From: Brevundimonas naejangsanensis DSM 23858 | GTDB taxonomy: Bacteria > Pseudomonadota > Alphaproteobacteria > Caulobacterales > Caulobacteraceae | Assembly (NCBI RefSeq): GCF_000421705.1 | Contig: NZ_ATXN01000002.1 | Location: forward strand, 124,001-188,000 | Length of the DNA stretch: 64,000 bases | Direction: 5' to 3' | Part shown: one piece after another, positions 43,336-55,029 of the stretch | Numbering within the stretch: position 1 is the stretch's first letter | Layout: each line of letters begins with the position of its first letter | The notes under the pieces: generated by a model | Database searches by the model: none | What the model saw: only the letters and a program-made list of their open reading frames with translations | Told to the model about the DNA's origin: nothing | Position numbers and translations under genes: made by a program

Positions 43336-44421
43336 TCAGCCTACCTGCGCCCGGTGCCGCAGCATGGCGTCGGCCAGGACGATTGCGGCCATCGCCTCGA
43401 CCACCGGCACGCCGCGCAAAGCGACGCACGGGTCGTGACGGCCCTTGGTGCGCAGATCGACTTCGGCGCCGTCGCGGTTGATCGACTGGCGCAGGGTCAG
43501 GATGGAGGAGGTCGGCTTGAACGCCACCCGCGCGGTAAGGGGCTGGCCCGAAGAAATGCCGCCCAGTACGCCGCCCGCCTTGTTCGACAGGAAAACCGGC
43601 CGGCCGTCCGCGCCCAGGCGCATTTCGTCGGCGTTGTCCTCGCCCGACAGCTCGGCTGCGCCGAAACCGGCGCCGATCTCGACGCCCTTGACCGCGTTGA
43701 TGGACATCAGGCCCGCAGCCAGTTCAGCGTCCAGCTTGCCGTAGAGGGGCGCGCCCCATCCGGCAGGCGCGCCCGTGACCTCCAGCGCCACGACGGCGCC
43801 GATGGACGAGCCGGCCTTGCGCACGCCGTCCAGATACTCTTCCCAGGCGGGCACGACCTCGGCCGAGGCAGCGAACAGGGGGTTGTCGTAGACGGCGCCA
43901 AAGTCGATGGCGTCGTCGGCGATGCGGTGCGGGCCGAGCTGGACCACGCCCGCGCGGATGCCGATGCTCTCTCCCAGCACCTTGCGGGCGACGGCGCCGG
44001 CCGCCACGCGGCTGGCCGTTTCGCGCGCCGAGGACCGGCCGCCGCCGCGATGATCGCGCACGCCGTATTTGCTTTGATAAACGTAGTCGGCGTGGCCGGG
44101 GCGGAAGGCGCGGGCGATCTCGCCATAGTCCTTGGACCGCTGATCGGTGTTCTCGATCATCAGGCTGATCGGCGTGCCGGTCGTGACTGGACCGTTTCCG
44201 TCATCAAAGACGCCGGACAGGATGCGGACCTGGTCGGCCTCCTGCCTCTGGGTGACGAAGCGGCTGCCGCCCGGCTTTCTCAGGTCCAGCCAGGGCTGAA
44301 CGTCGGCTTCGGTCAGCGGGATCAGCGGCGGGCAGCCGTCGACGACGCAGCCGATGGCCGGGCCGTGGCTTTCGCCCCAGGTGGTGATGCGGAACAGATG
44401 GCCGAAGGTGTTGTGCGACAT
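43336..44421 (-). CDS. aroC: Chorismate synthase
   Basis: A 361-residue FMN-dependent enzyme for the last shikimate step. Signatures are [26 protein letters not shown], the [29 protein letters not shown] block and [21 protein letters not shown]. Length is normal. It converges with the cytochrome b561-YceI gene (13 bases apart). It lies 11 bases downstream of the DnaJ-like gene on the same strand, so they are probably cotranscribed. Confidence 0.97.
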   Translation of the reverse strand: MSHNTFGHLFRITTWGESHGPAIGCVVDGCPPLIPLTEADVQPWLDLRKPGGSRFVTQRQEADQVRILSGVFDDGNGPVTTGTPISLMIENTDQRSKDYGEIARAFRPGHADYVYQSKYGVRDHRGGGRSSARETASRVAAGAVARKVLGESIGIRAGVVQLGPHRIADDAIDFGAVYDNPLFAASAEVVPAWEEYLDGVRKAGSSIGAVVALEVTGAPAGWGAPLYGKLDAELAAGLMSINAVKGVEIGAGFGAAELSGEDNADEMRLGADGRPVFLSNKAGGVLGGISSGQPLTARVAFKPTSSILTLRQSINRDGAEVDLRTKGRHDPCVALRGVPVVEAMAAIVLADAMLRHRAQVG

Positions 44422-44432
44422 GACGGCGAGGC

Positions 44433-45164
44433 TTAAGCCGCCATGCGCTGCGGCGTCCAGACCCGAGTGAAACGAAGCAGCATATCCTCGGCCGCTGAGG
44501 GCAGTTCGTCAGACGGAATCAGCTTCACGAACAGGTCGCCTACGGGACGCCGGCCACGCGCGGGCAGGCCCAGGCCCGGCATGCGCAGGCGAACCGGCGC
44601 GGTCATGTCCGGCACCAGCCATGCCGGTTGCGGCCCGGCGTGGGTGTCGATCTCGATTCGTCCGCCGTCTCGCATCAGCCGCGAGGCGATCGGCCAGTCC
44701 ATGAACAGGTCCGCGCCCAGCACCGACAGGCCATCGGCAGGGCGGATCAGGACCGGGATCAGTCCCTTGACGCCTTTCAGGCGAATACGATCCGCCGTTC
44801 GTACGCCGGGCGGGACATGCACTAGCAACCGGCGGCCCGACGCCCTGACGCAGACGGTTCCGCCGCTCAGCGCCTGCATGGGGGTCAGCACGATCAGTGG
44901 CGGGACGACCTGGCGCGCCGGAGGGGGCGTCTCGGCTCGGCTTTCGACGCGGACAGGCGCGGGCAGGGCGGGGGGTTGCGCCTGCAGCAGGCGGTAGGCG
45001 GCGACTGTTCTTCTGAACCGCTCGGCGTCGCCATCGGGATGGTCGGGGTGAACGGCCTTCACAGCGGCGCGAAACGCCGCCGTCAGCCCATCGGCGTCCG
45101 CGGGGCCGCGCAGCCGCAACAGCATCCGTGCCTCGGCCATGGAAAGAAACGGCTGCGCGTTCAT
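44433..45164 (-). CDS. DnaJ-like protein: J domain plus DnaJ C-terminal substrate domain
   Basis: A 243-residue protein with a J-like N-terminus carrying HPD ([20 protein letters not shown]) and a C-terminal part like the DnaJ peptide-binding domain ([39 protein letters not shown]...DLFMDWPI...GDLFVKLIP). It lacks the Gly/Phe-rich and zinc-finger regions, so it is closer to CbpA-type co-chaperones than to DnaJ. The start at 45164 is preferred over 45191; neither has a strong ribosome site. It is divergent from pdxH. Confidence 0.75.
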   Translation of the reverse strand: MNAQPFLSMAEARMLLRLRGPADADGLTAAFRAAVKAVHPDHPDGDAERFRRTVAAYRLLQAQPPALPAPVRVESRAETPPPARQVVPPLIVLTPMQALSGGTVCVRASGRRLLVHVPPGVRTADRIRLKGVKGLIPVLIRPADGLSVLGADLFMDWPIASRLMRDGGRIEIDTHAGPQPAWLVPDMTAPVRLRMPGLGLPARGRRPVGDLFVKLIPSDELPSAAEDMLLRFTRVWTPQRMAA

Positions 45165-45327
45165 GGCGACACCGTGCGGGACTATGGTCAAGACGAGGTT
45201 AACCGTCTTTCGATGCGCCGGCGCGGAACAGGGTGCGCGGCGACGCTTTGGGCTATTGACACAGGAGCCGTGTCAGCCAGGGATGGCCCGCGCCTTTATG
45301 CGGCCTCAGGAAGCCTTGTTAGTGACT

Positions 45328-45984
45328 ATGTCGGTTATCCCGCCCAGCCCATCCGCAGACGATTACGCCGCCCAGTTGGCGGCCAACGCCGATGACACGA
45401 TCTTTGATCGTGATGAGCCGATCGGCCTGTTCGTCGAATGGCTGGAAGAGGCCAAGCGCAGCGAGCCGAACGACGCCAACGCCATGGCGCTGGCCACTGT
45501 CGATGCAGAGGGCATGCCTGACGTCCGCATGGTGTTGTTGAAGGACGTCGATGTGCGGGGCTTCACCTTCTTCTCCAACCAGGAGAGCGCCAAGGGAGAG
45601 CAGCTTTGGGCCCATCCGGCGGCCGCCCTGCTGTTTCACTGGAAGAGCCTGCGACGCCAGGTCCGCGTACGCGGCGCGGTCGAGCGCGTCAGCGCCGAGG
45701 AGGCCAGCGCCTATTTCGCCAGTCGGGCGCGGGAAAGCCGCATCGGCGCCTGGGCCTCAGACCAGTCTCGCCCTCTCAGCAGCCGCGATGCGCTGGAGGC
45801 GAGGGTCGCCGAACAGACGGCGAGGTTCGAAGGCGAGGAGGTGCCGCGTCCGGACCGCTGGACCGGCTGGCGCGTCCTTCCCGAACAGATCGAGTTCTGG
45901 CGGGACCGTCCGTTCCGCCTGCATGATCGGCTGCGGTTCGATCGCGTGGCGGAGACCTGGTCGACCAGCCGCCTGTGGCCGTAA
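45328..45984 (+). CDS. pdxH: Pyridoxamine 5'-phosphate oxidase
   Basis: A 218-residue FMN-dependent enzyme that oxidises pyridoxamine/pyridoxine 5'-phosphate to PLP. It shows [38 protein letters not shown]-like [29 protein letters not shown], and the C-terminal [27 protein letters not shown]...RLWP. The ATG at 45328 matches the family start; the open frame upstream lacks similarity. It converges with a TetR gene, separated by ten bases. Confidence 0.95.
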   Translation: MSVIPPSPSADDYAAQLAANADDTIFDRDEPIGLFVEWLEEAKRSEPNDANAMALATVDAEGMPDVRMVLLKDVDVRGFTFFSNQESAKGEQLWAHPAAALLFHWKSLRRQVRVRGAVERVSAEEASAYFASRARESRIGAWASDQSRPLSSRDALEARVAEQTARFEGEEVPRPDRWTGWRVLPEQIEFWRDRPFRLHDRLRFDRVAETWSTSRLWP

Positions 45985-45994
45985 AACCGGCCTC

Positions 45995-46609
45995 TCAGGT
46001 CTGATAGCGTGACAGGAAGGTCCGCACTGCGTCGGCGGCGATCTCGGCCGTTGCGCGTTGGGCGCGGACCTGGCCGCCCGTGACCATGGGCACGAAAAAG
46101 ACGGGATGCTCGATCATTCCCATCAGTTGCCCTGCCGCCCAGGAGGCCTTTTCCAGCTTCAGATCGCCGCTGGCCTCCATCTCGTTCAGCGCGACGATCA
46201 GCGGCCCGCCGAAATCGTTCTTCGCCTTGTCGAAAAAGGCGATGGCCAAGGCTTCAAATCGCGACCGTTCCGTGATGACCAGGCGGAAAATGGCCTGGAC
46301 GAAGGCGTCGCTCATGAAGTCGGCATAGGTTGTGAGGAAGCCCAGCAGACGCTCTTGCGGCGACCCGGTGCAGTTCTGGACCGCTGACATTCTGACCGTG
46401 AAGTCGGCCGCCGCCTCTTCTATCACCGCGGCAAAGAGGGCGGCCTTGTTCTCGAACATCGCATAAAGGGTGGCGGTCGAGACGCCGGCCTCTCGTGCGA
46501 TCGGCTCCATCCGCGTGCCGACATAGCCTTCGGTGATAAAATGCTGCCGCGCCTGCCGGACCAGCGCCGTGCGCCGAGGGTCGTCGATAGCGTTGATAGG
46601 GGCCGTCAT
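45995..46609 (-). CDS. TetR/AcrR family transcriptional regulator
   Basis: A 204-residue repressor-type regulator. The N-terminal helix-turn-helix (about 15-60) reads ALVRQARQHFITEGYVGTRMEPIAREAGVSTATLYAMFENKAALFAAVI, standard for TetR. The C-terminal helical domain senses an unknown ligand. The start could be ATG 46609 or GTG 46618. No efflux or obvious target gene is adjacent; uridine kinase lies upstream on the same strand. Confidence 0.93.
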   Translation of the reverse strand: MTAPINAIDDPRRTALVRQARQHFITEGYVGTRMEPIAREAGVSTATLYAMFENKAALFAAVIEEAAADFTVRMSAVQNCTGSPQERLLGFLTTYADFMSDAFVQAIFRLVITERSRFEALAIAFFDKAKNDFGGPLIVALNEMEASGDLKLEKASWAAGQLMGMIEHPVFFVPMVTGGQVRAQRATAEIAADAVRTFLSRYQT

Positions 46610-46692
46610 GGCGTTCACCAGCCTTTCGCCGGAGATTGCCTTTAAGTCGCCGCAATTGCAACGGGATCGTAAAACGTCACGCCGGACCGTCG

Positions 46693-47337
46693 TTACGCCA
46701 GCCAGGCCTCGAGCAGGGGGTGGGCGAGGACGGGCGCGGCCAGCCGCACGACGGCCTGGGGGTCTTCCAGACGCACGGCCGCCGTGGCGTCGGCGACGAT
46801 GAAGTCAGCGTGGACTCGCGACGGCTCGGTCAGCCGTTCATGGCCGGGCCGGACGGTGCCGAGGTACTGTTGAATGACTGATTCCGCCGTGCGGCCGCGT
46901 TCTGTCTGATCACGCAGCAGCCGTCGGATGAAGCGGATGTCTGCAGGCGTATCGACGAACACCTTGATATCGAACAGCGCCGCCAGGGCGGGTGTGCATA
47001 GCAGATGCGTGCCTTCGACCACGATCACGTCGGTGGCGCTGACCGGTTCGCCCTGCGCCTCTCGCCCGTGATGGATGAAGGAATAGACGGGCGCCGTTAT
47101 GGCCTGTCCGCTCTTGAGCGCCGCCAGGTCGGCGATCAGCAGATTGTGATCGCGCGCCGTCACGTCGTCGAAATCATGCGTCGCGGCGTCGAATCCGGGA
47201 ACGGACGCGGCGTCCAGATAGTAGGAATCTTCCCGCAACAGCGTGGCTATGCCGTCGGGCAGGGAGGAAACAAGGGCTTCGGCCAGGGTGCTCTTGCCCG
47301 AGCCCGAACCGCCGGTGATTGCGATCAAGATGGTCAT
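46693..47337 (-). CDS. udk: Uridine kinase-like P-loop kinase
   Basis: A 214-residue kinase of the uridine/phosphoribulokinase family. It has P-loop GGSGSGKSTLAEAL (about 8-21), the DSYYLD stretch, DFDDVTARDHNLLIADL and IVVEGTHLLCTPALAALFDIKVFVDTPADIRFIRRLLRD. It would phosphorylate uridine and cytidine in salvage, though the pyrimidine specificity is assigned by family only. The start at 47337 has GGAGGAAG upstream. Confidence 0.88.
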   Translation of the reverse strand: MTILIAITGGSGSGKSTLAEALVSSLPDGIATLLREDSYYLDAASVPGFDAATHDFDDVTARDHNLLIADLAALKSGQAITAPVYSFIHHGREAQGEPVSATDVIVVEGTHLLCTPALAALFDIKVFVDTPADIRFIRRLLRDQTERGRTAESVIQQYLGTVRPGHERLTEPSRVHADFIVADATAAVRLEDPQAVVRLAAPVLAHPLLEAWLA

Positions 47338-47509
47338 GGGCGCTCTACTTCCTCCGGACGCATTGTAAGGCAAGCCCGGCGTGGGCGGTTTTAAGGCGAT
47401 CTGTCGCGGGCAGGCTTCCCTTGCGTCACGTTGCCTGTGGCGGTTCACCTGTCTTAGCGTGGCGACAAGCGCTGCTTTCAATCAGGCGCACATACGAGGG
47501 AAATGCCGA

Positions 47510-49141
<1,632 letters not shown>

Positions 49142-49158
49142 CTGCTAGGGAGGACCCC

Positions 49159-49839
49159 ATGTCGACGCCCCGCCCCAAGGGAAACACGCTCGCCAAGCTG
49201 CTTCTTGCAACGACGCTGCTGGCGCCGGGCCTGCTGTTGGTTGCGTCCGCAGGAACCCGAGGCGAGCTGTGGAGCACGGACTTCGGCATGGGTGTCCTGG
49301 CGCTCACGGTCGGACGCATTCTGGCCTACCTCGGTCTGGCGGCGGCTCTGGTCGCCTGCCTGCTGGCGTTTCGCGAGCGTCGTCTCATGGGCATCGCCGG
49401 CGCCGCCCTGCTGATCGCGGGCGCGACGATCGCAGGCTATGTGCTTCAGGAGCGTCGTTTCACCGACGCGCCGCGCGATGTAACCACGGATGTGAATGAG
49501 CCGCCCGCGTTCGCTCGGGGCCTTGCGGCTGAAAGGCGCCTCGCCGGCACAGACGACAGCCATCCTCGGGCCTGTGCGGGACTTGAGCCTGCATCGACGC
49601 AGGTTGCGCCTGAAACGGCCGCCTGGGCGCTTGAAAAGGCAGGCTTCACCGTGTTCGGCACGTCGCCGTTCCGGGTTGATGGGCGTAAGCAGAGCGCTTG
49701 GTTCGGCGTCACCCACGACGTCACCGTTCGCATCCGCCCTGGCCGGACAGATGTGCGCGTCGCCGGACGAGACAGGCTGAAAATTGGTGATGAAGCCTGC
49801 CGCCTCGCCAAGGCGGTGGCGGCTGAACTGACGCCCTAA
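49159..49839 (+). CDS. DUF1499 domain membrane protein
   Basis: A 226-residue protein with three N-terminal membrane helices (LLLATTLLAPGLLLVASA, LALTVGRILAYLGLAAALVACLLAF, GIAGAALLIAGATIAGYVL). A soluble DUF1499-type domain follows, starting RFTDAPRDVTTDVNEPPAF and ending GVTHDVTVRIRPGRTDVRVAGRDRLKIGDEACRL. Function is unknown. It follows the acyl-CoA ligase with good ribosome-site spacing (AGGGAGGA) and overlaps the converging metallo-hydrolase by four bases. Confidence 0.82.
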   Translation: MSTPRPKGNTLAKLLLATTLLAPGLLLVASAGTRGELWSTDFGMGVLALTVGRILAYLGLAAALVACLLAFRERRLMGIAGAALLIAGATIAGYVLQERRFTDAPRDVTTDVNEPPAFARGLAAERRLAGTDDSHPRACAGLEPASTQVAPETAAWALEKAGFTVFGTSPFRVDGRKQSAWFGVTHDVTVRIRPGRTDVRVAGRDRLKIGDEACRLAKAVAAELTP

Positions 49840-50753
49840 ACGCCCTCGGTCAGTCGCCAGTCGGCGCCAAGCTGGGCTTCAGGCTCGGCATGAACGCGTC
49901 CCTCCTTCAGCAGCTTGATCAGGTGGCCCAGCACCGACAGGCTGGCGGCGGGCCAAAGGCGTGCATCCACGGCGGCGTAGAGGATCGGCACCATTTGCGC
50001 GATGGTCCGGTCGCCTGCCGCCAGTCGGGCCATGATCTGGGCTTCCCGCTCCAATCGGTGCGCGCGATAGGCCTTCAGGAAGGGCGCGACCTGGGTTATC
50101 GCTGGGCCATGTGTGGGCCAGATGGTCGAAAAGCCGCGCGCCAGCACGGCGTCAAGGCTTTGCATATAGGCCGTCATGTCACCGTCAGGCGGCGCCACGA
50201 CGCTCGTCGACCAACCCATGATATGGTCGCCGCTGAACAGAGCGTTCTCCTCTCTCAGGACGAAGGCCATGTGGTTCGAGGCATGGCCGGGCGTCGCCAT
50301 CGCCTCAAGGGTCCAGCCGTCGCCCTCGATCCGTTCTGCGCCGGTCAGGACGATATCGGGACGGAAATCCTCGTCGTCATCCTCATCCAGACCGCTGTCC
50401 GAGGCGTGAATGGTGCGCGCGGGCGGCTGCATGGCCAGGATCGGCGCGTCGCCGACCGCTTCTGCGAACGGGCGGGCGAGGGGGGCGTGGTCGCGGTGCG
50501 TATGAGTGACCAGCACATGACTGACCGTGCGTCCGGCCACCGCGCGCAGCAGGGCGTCCAAGTGAACGTCATCCAGCGGGCCAGGGTCAATGACCGCCAC
50601 GCCCGCGCCGGGCCTATCCCGGCCGATGATATAGGTCCCCGTGCCTGTGAAGGTGAAAGGCCCGGGGTTGTCCGCAATGACGCGCTGGATCAACGGCGAG
50701 ACCTGATCGCGCCGTCCATAGGCGAAGTCGAACTGGCGAACGTAAGGGATCAT
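49836..50753 (-). CDS. MBL-fold metallo-hydrolase (LACTB2-like)
   Basis: A 305-residue metallo-beta-lactamase-fold hydrolase. Metal ligands are HTHRDHAPL, ATPGHASNHMAFVL and ALFSGDHIMGWSTSVV, with a later His in IWPTHGPAI. A C-terminal winged-helix-like region (about 235-305) is typical of the LACTB2/hydroxyacylglutathione-hydrolase-like group, some of which are nucleases. The substrate is unknown. It lies 38 bases downstream of a small exported protein on the same strand. Confidence 0.9.
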   Translation of the reverse strand: MIPYVRQFDFAYGRRDQVSPLIQRVIADNPGPFTFTGTGTYIIGRDRPGAGVAVIDPGPLDDVHLDALLRAVAGRTVSHVLVTHTHRDHAPLARPFAEAVGDAPILAMQPPARTIHASDSGLDEDDDEDFRPDIVLTGAERIEGDGWTLEAMATPGHASNHMAFVLREENALFSGDHIMGWSTSVVAPPDGDMTAYMQSLDAVLARGFSTIWPTHGPAITQVAPFLKAYRAHRLEREAQIMARLAAGDRTIAQMVPILYAAVDARLWPAASLSVLGHLIKLLKEGRVHAEPEAQLGADWRLTEGV

Positions 50754-50791
50754 GGCCAGCTTCTCTGCGCGCCGTCAGCCTTAAGTTCAAC

Positions 50792-51334
50792 CTACTGCCG
50801 CTTCACCCGTACGGCGCGGCTCTTTCCCGCAGTCAGCAGAAAGCTGCCCAGAGCGGCGCGACGGACGCGCACTTCTGTGCCGTTTCGATTCTGGAAACGA
50901 ACCGGGGCGGAATCGATTTGTCGCCATTCGCTGCCATCGGCCAACCGGAAGGTCCATTTCCCTTCATGATCCTGGCCCGCGCCCAGCAAGGTCGTTTCCA
51001 CCGAATCGAGATCGGATTCGCCCTGCTCTCCATCGCTGCCTCTGCTGAAAAGAGCGGGCAGAGCCGGAGCGCTGAAGCCGAATAGCTGACGACGCGCTTC
51101 GCGAATCTGCTGGCGCTCCATCACCACCAGTTCGCCCTGGCGTTCAGCCGTATCCAAAGCGTCCGCCGTTCGATCAAAGCAGGCCAAGCGCGCTGCTGCA
51201 TCCGGCATCGCCCGGCACTCCGACAGCGCACTCAGCATGGCGGAGCGTTCAGTGGTGTGAACTTGCGCCACGGCGTCGCTGCTGAGGCCGAACGCGCTGA
51301 TTGTGGCGGCGCAAAGGGTCAATATTAGTCGCAT
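50792..51334 (-). CDS. Exported hypothetical protein
   Basis: A 180-residue protein with a signal peptide (MRLILTLCAATISAFGLSSDAVAQ). A short helical segment follows with the motif ALSECRAMPDAAARLACFDRTADAL, seen in many small proteobacterial periplasmic proteins. The C-terminal beta region (GKWTFRLADGSEWRQIDS...VRVRRAALGSFLLTAGKSRAVRVKR) looks like a small barrel or SH3-like fold. I do not recognise a named function. Confidence 0.75.
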   Translation of the reverse strand: MRLILTLCAATISAFGLSSDAVAQVHTTERSAMLSALSECRAMPDAAARLACFDRTADALDTAERQGELVVMERQQIREARRQLFGFSAPALPALFSRGSDGEQGESDLDSVETTLLGAGQDHEGKWTFRLADGSEWRQIDSAPVRFQNRNGTEVRVRRAALGSFLLTAGKSRAVRVKRQ

Positions 51335-51611
51335 TTTAGCCCCATTCGAAATTTCAGTTTTGACAAGGAAATGTCCGTTATGCCCGAAGCGCGTTCAAAT
51401 TCATGCTCGTCATAGCGTGGCGAAATTACGACATATGAGAGGCGCAATCGTAACTGTCATGTAATTTGCGTGGCCTATATTCGATCAGCATGCCTAACCT
51501 GCTGTCTGGATATCGGCGGAACGTCCAGTCAGGATGCCGTCCGAGGTTATCCGTGGTCGACGGGTGGAGGGGGACTTCACCGGAGTCGATCACCACTTAG
51601 GAGGATGAACC
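51335..51611. promoter_or_regulatory. Divergent gap before the large receptor
   Basis: This 277-base gap separates the leftward exported protein from the rightward 1061-residue receptor. It is AT-richer than its surroundings, especially 51340-51490. GCCTATATTC near 51473 resembles a Caulobacter-type -10 region, but no matching -35 is clear. No gene is supported here; the open frame from 51470 runs into the receptor in the wrong frame. Confidence 0.3.
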
Positions 51612-54600
51612 TTGAAGCTTCAGATCAAACGCGAGCGTCTGTTGGCGTCGACGATGATCGCGGGTCTCGCCTTGGCCGGCTTCGCCGCGCCGGCGATGGC
51701 TCAGACCACGGCGGCTGCTCAGGCCGATCAACCCAGCCAAGTCAGCGACATCGTGGTCACGGGGTCGCGCCTGCGTCAACCAAACCTCACCACCACCAGC
51801 CCGGTGACGCAGGTGACGGGCGAGGATATCGACGTTCAAGGCGTGACGCGCGTCGAGGACCTGGTGTCGCAACTACCGCAGGCCTTCGCCGCGCAGAACT
51901 CGACCGTCGCTAACGGCGCCTCGGGCACGGCGACCGTCTCGCTACGGAACCTGGGCTCGTCGCGCACCCTGGTGCTGATCGACGGCAAGCGCATGGGCTA
52001 TGGCTCGCCTCAGGACGATGCCGCCGACTTGAACCAGATTCCTGGTCAGATGGTCGAGCGAGTTGAAGTTCTGACCGGCGGGGCTTCAGCCGTCTATGGC
52101 TCGGACGCCGTCGCTGGCGTGGTGAACTTCATCATGCGCCGTAATTTCGAAGGTATCGAAATCGACGCGCAGTACGGTTTCAATCAGCATAATAATAATT
52201 ATGACGGCGTAGGTAACGTTCGAGACGTTTTAGCCGATAGAGCTGCTGGAAATCCGTCACAATACATGATGCCAGACGATAACGTCTATACAGGCTTCAG
52301 CCGCGAGATAAATATCTTGATGGGCGTCAATGCCCCTGATGATCGCGGCAACATCACGCTGTATGCGGGCTACCGGAAGAACAATAAGGTTCTTGGGCGG
52401 GATTACGATTATTCGGCCTGCTCCCTTGGCGCCCCCGCAGCAGGTACGCCAGACTCTTTCCAGTGCGCGGGTTCAGGCACGTCTTATCCAGGTTTGTTCT
52501 CCGATTTTGGGAGCAATGAGTTCAAGATTGGCGGCGTTGATGTAAACCCGATGCCTAGCTTCGACTTGACGCTTGGTAACGGTGGATTCCGAGACTACTC
52601 GGGTGCGGATGCCTATAACTTCGGGCCGTTGAACTATTTTCAGCGACCAGATGAGCGCTACACCTTGGGTGCGTTCGGACATTATGACGTTACTGACAAG
52701 ATTGAAGTTTATACGCAATTGATGTTCAGCGACTATTCTACAGTCGCCCAGATTGCGCCGTCCGGGAATTTCTTTGGCGAATTTAAAGGTGGATTCCGCA
52801 CTACGGATGGATCTTCATATGTGAACTGCGATAATCCGCTTCTGAATGCTGTCCAGGCGGCGGCTATCGGTTGTGGTGCGGCGGCTCAAGCCGCCTACGA
52901 TACCTTCGTCTGGATCAATCCGGCGACTGATCTGCCCGAGTTGTCGGACGCAACAAACCCTGATGCTTTCCGTCTGCTCGACGATCCGAACTATGTGCCG
53001 ATGTTTATCGGTCGTCGTAACGTTGAGGGCGGCGGGCGCCAGTCTGATATTCGCTATCAAGCCTATCGAGGTGTGGTGGGCGCTCGCGGTGATCTCAATG
53101 ATGCGTGGAGTTACGATGTTGCAATTCAGTATTCTCGCTCGCAGTTTACCAACATCTATCGCAACGAGTTCTCAAATACGCGCCTAGCACGGGCTCTGGA
53201 TGTTGTAGCAGATCCGGTTACCGGTAATCCGGTGTGTTCGTCTGTGTTGGCCGGCATCGATGCCGAGTGCGTCCCGTATAACATCTTCCAAGAAGGTGGC
53301 GTGACCCAAGAGGCGTTGAACTATCTGCAGGTCCCCTTGGTTGCGACGGGGTGGACCACCCAGCAGGTTGTGACGGGTTCTATGACGGCGGATCTCGGTG
53401 CTTACGGTTTGAAGACGCCGTGGGCCTCGCGAGGCGTCCAGGCGGCGTTTGGTGCTGAGTATCGCCGTGACGCCCTGGATCTGACCCCTGACGTTTCGTT
53501 CACGTCGGGTGATGGGGCTGGCCAAGGCGGCCCGACCTTGGGTCTAAACGGCGCCAATCAGGTGTATGACGTCTTTGTCGAAGCCCAGGTGCCGATCGCG
53601 GAAGGGATGGCTTTTGCTGATCAGTTGTCGGTCGACTTGGCGTATCGTCACTCAGAGTATGAGCTAGGCGGCGGTACTGATTCCTGGAAGTTCGGCGCGG
53701 ATTGGGCGCCGGTTTCGTCGGTCCGCTTCCGTGCCAGCATGCAGCGTGCTGTTCGGGCGCCAAATGTCATTGAGTTGTTCACCGCGCAGGGCTTCAACCT
53801 GTTCGATATGGACAACGACCCTTGTGATGACCTGAATGACGATGCAGGCGGCGTTAATGGAAGTATTCCCGCATCTTGTATCGGTAACAATCCTTGGCAG
53901 GTCTCAGACTCTCAGTCGCAAAGTGGTGCGTTGAGCAGCCCTGCGGGTCAGTATAATGTTCTTCAAGGTGGGTCGGCTGATCTGAATCCGGAGGAGTCGG
54001 ATACTCTGACCCTAGGCGTTGTTTTTACGCCTGTATTCCTGCCAGGGTTCAATCTGACTGTTGATTATTTCAACATTAAGGTCGATAACCTGATCTCCTC
54101 TATCGGCGAGCAAAACTCGCTTGATGCGTGCTATACGGCTGGTCTACAGGCCGCTTGCGATAACATTCAAAGAAACGCAAATGGTCAGTTGTGGATCGGG
54201 TCGGGTAATGTGCGCGACCTCAATACCAACATTGGCGGCTTGAAGACGTCTGGCGTCGATATCGCAGCCAACTATAATGTCGATCTGGCCGACTTCGGTT
54301 GGGAGCGGGCAGGTACGCTTGGCTTCTCCATGGTCGGCACCTGGATCGAGAAGCTCGAAACCGATACTGGCTTAGGCTTCGACAACTCGGTGTATGATTG
54401 TGCGGGCTTCTACGCCAACCAGTGCGGCGTGCCGAACCCGGAATGGCGCCATCGTATGCGCGTTGACTGGGGAACTCCGATCGATGGCCTGAATATCAAC
54501 GGCACCTGGCGTTATTATGGCCCGGCTGAAATTGCTGTTCTGGGTGCAGACGGGAGCTTGAACAACGCTGCTGCAGGCCGCCTGGATCGAGAACTGGATG

Positions 54601-54797
54601 CTCAGAACTATTTCGATCTGGCTGGAACCTGGCAGATGCGGGATAATATCTCGGTGCGCATGGGCGTGAATAACGTCTTTGACTCCGATCCGCCGCTGTC
54701 TTACTCGGTTGGCACGACGGGTAACAACAACACTTATCCGCAACTCTACAACGCCATGGGCCGTTACTTCTTCTTCGGCGTTACGGCTAACTTCTAA
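51612..54797 (+). CDS. Large TonB-dependent receptor
   Basis: A 1061-residue outer-membrane receptor with a signal peptide (KLQIKRERLLASTMIAGLAL...AMAQ) and a TonB-box-like SDIVVTGSR (about 46-54). The plug has VRNLGSSRTLVLIDGKRMGYG-like ATVSLRNLGSSRTLV and VEVLTGGASAVYGSDAVAGVVNF. A large beta-barrel ends RYFFFGVTANF. It starts with TTG at 51612, seven bases after AGGAGG; the ATG at 51605 is in another frame. Proteins of this size in this group often import oligosaccharides or peptides; the ligand is unknown. The central 2 kb is much AT-richer than its ends. A strong terminator follows. Confidence 0.93.
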   Translation: MKLQIKRERLLASTMIAGLALAGFAAPAMAQTTAAAQADQPSQVSDIVVTGSRLRQPNLTTTSPVTQVTGEDIDVQGVTRVEDLVSQLPQAFAAQNSTVANGASGTATVSLRNLGSSRTLVLIDGKRMGYGSPQDDAADLNQIPGQMVERVEVLTGGASAVYGSDAVAGVVNFIMRRNFEGIEIDAQYGFNQHNNNYDGVGNVRDVLADRAAGNPSQYMMPDDNVYTGFSREINILMGVNAPDDRGNITLYAGYRKNNKVLGRDYDYSACSLGAPAAGTPDSFQCAGSGTSYPGLFSDFGSNEFKIGGVDVNPMPSFDLTLGNGGFRDYSGADAYNFGPLNYFQRPDERYTLGAFGHYDVTDKIEVYTQLMFSDYSTVAQIAPSGNFFGEFKGGFRTTDGSSYVNCDNPLLNAVQAAAIGCGAAAQAAYDTFVWINPATDLPELSDATNPDAFRLLDDPNYVPMFIGRRNVEGGGRQSDIRYQAYRGVVGARGDLNDAWSYDVAIQYSRSQFTNIYRNEFSNTRLARALDVVADPVTGNPVCSSVLAGIDAECVPYNIFQEGGVTQEALNYLQVPLVATGWTTQQVVTGSMTADLGAYGLKTPWASRGVQAAFGAEYRRDALDLTPDVSFTSGDGAGQGGPTLGLNGANQVYDVFVEAQVPIAEGMAFADQLSVDLAYRHSEYELGGGTDSWKFGADWAPVSSVRFRASMQRAVRAPNVIELFTAQGFNLFDMDNDPCDDLNDDAGGVNGSIPASCIGNNPWQVSDSQSQSGALSSPAGQYNVLQGGSADLNPEESDTLTLGVVFTPVFLPGFNLTVDYFNIKVDNLISSIGEQNSLDACYTAGLQAACDNIQRNANGQLWIGSGNVRDLNTNIGGLKTSGVDIAANYNVDLADFGWERAGTLGFSMVGTWIEKLETDTGLGFDNSVYDCAGFYANQCGVPNPEWRHRMRVDWGTPIDGLNINGTWRYYGPAEIAVLGADGSLNNAAAGRLDRELDAQNYFDLAGTWQMRDNISVRMGVNNVFDSDPPLSYSVGTTGNNNTYPQLYNAMGRYFFFGVTANF

Positions 54798-54819
54798 GTC
54801 TCCACGGAGATTTGAAGCG

Positions 54820-54852
54820 AGGCGGCGAGCTTTCGGGCTCGCCGCCTTTTTT
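54820..54852 (+). terminator. Rho-independent terminator after the large receptor
   Basis: AGGCGGCGAGC and GCTCGCCGCCT form an 11-pair stem with loop TTTCGG, followed by a run of six Ts (54847-54852). The 177 bases from here to the tRNA hold nothing I can support. Confidence 0.92.
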
Positions 54853-55029
54853 CTTTGAGCGTTGAAAACCGGGAAGAGCCTAGGAACTGGCGCTCATGGA
54901 CGAGGAACAGGGAGAATGCCGCACACGAAATCGCCAAGCGGCCGTTATGCGCGCCTCCGGTGTACCGTTTCGATTTTCAGGAGAAGAGGGAAGGGCGGTG
55001 CGCCACTCCCTCAAAGCCTTTGAGAGGAG

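Noticed and set aside
51470..51913. 147-residue open frame overlapping the start of the large receptor
   Set aside because: It has an ATG at 51605 near the good ribosome site, but that frame is lost after about 100 codons, while the TTG frame at 51612 gives a signal peptide and full receptor.
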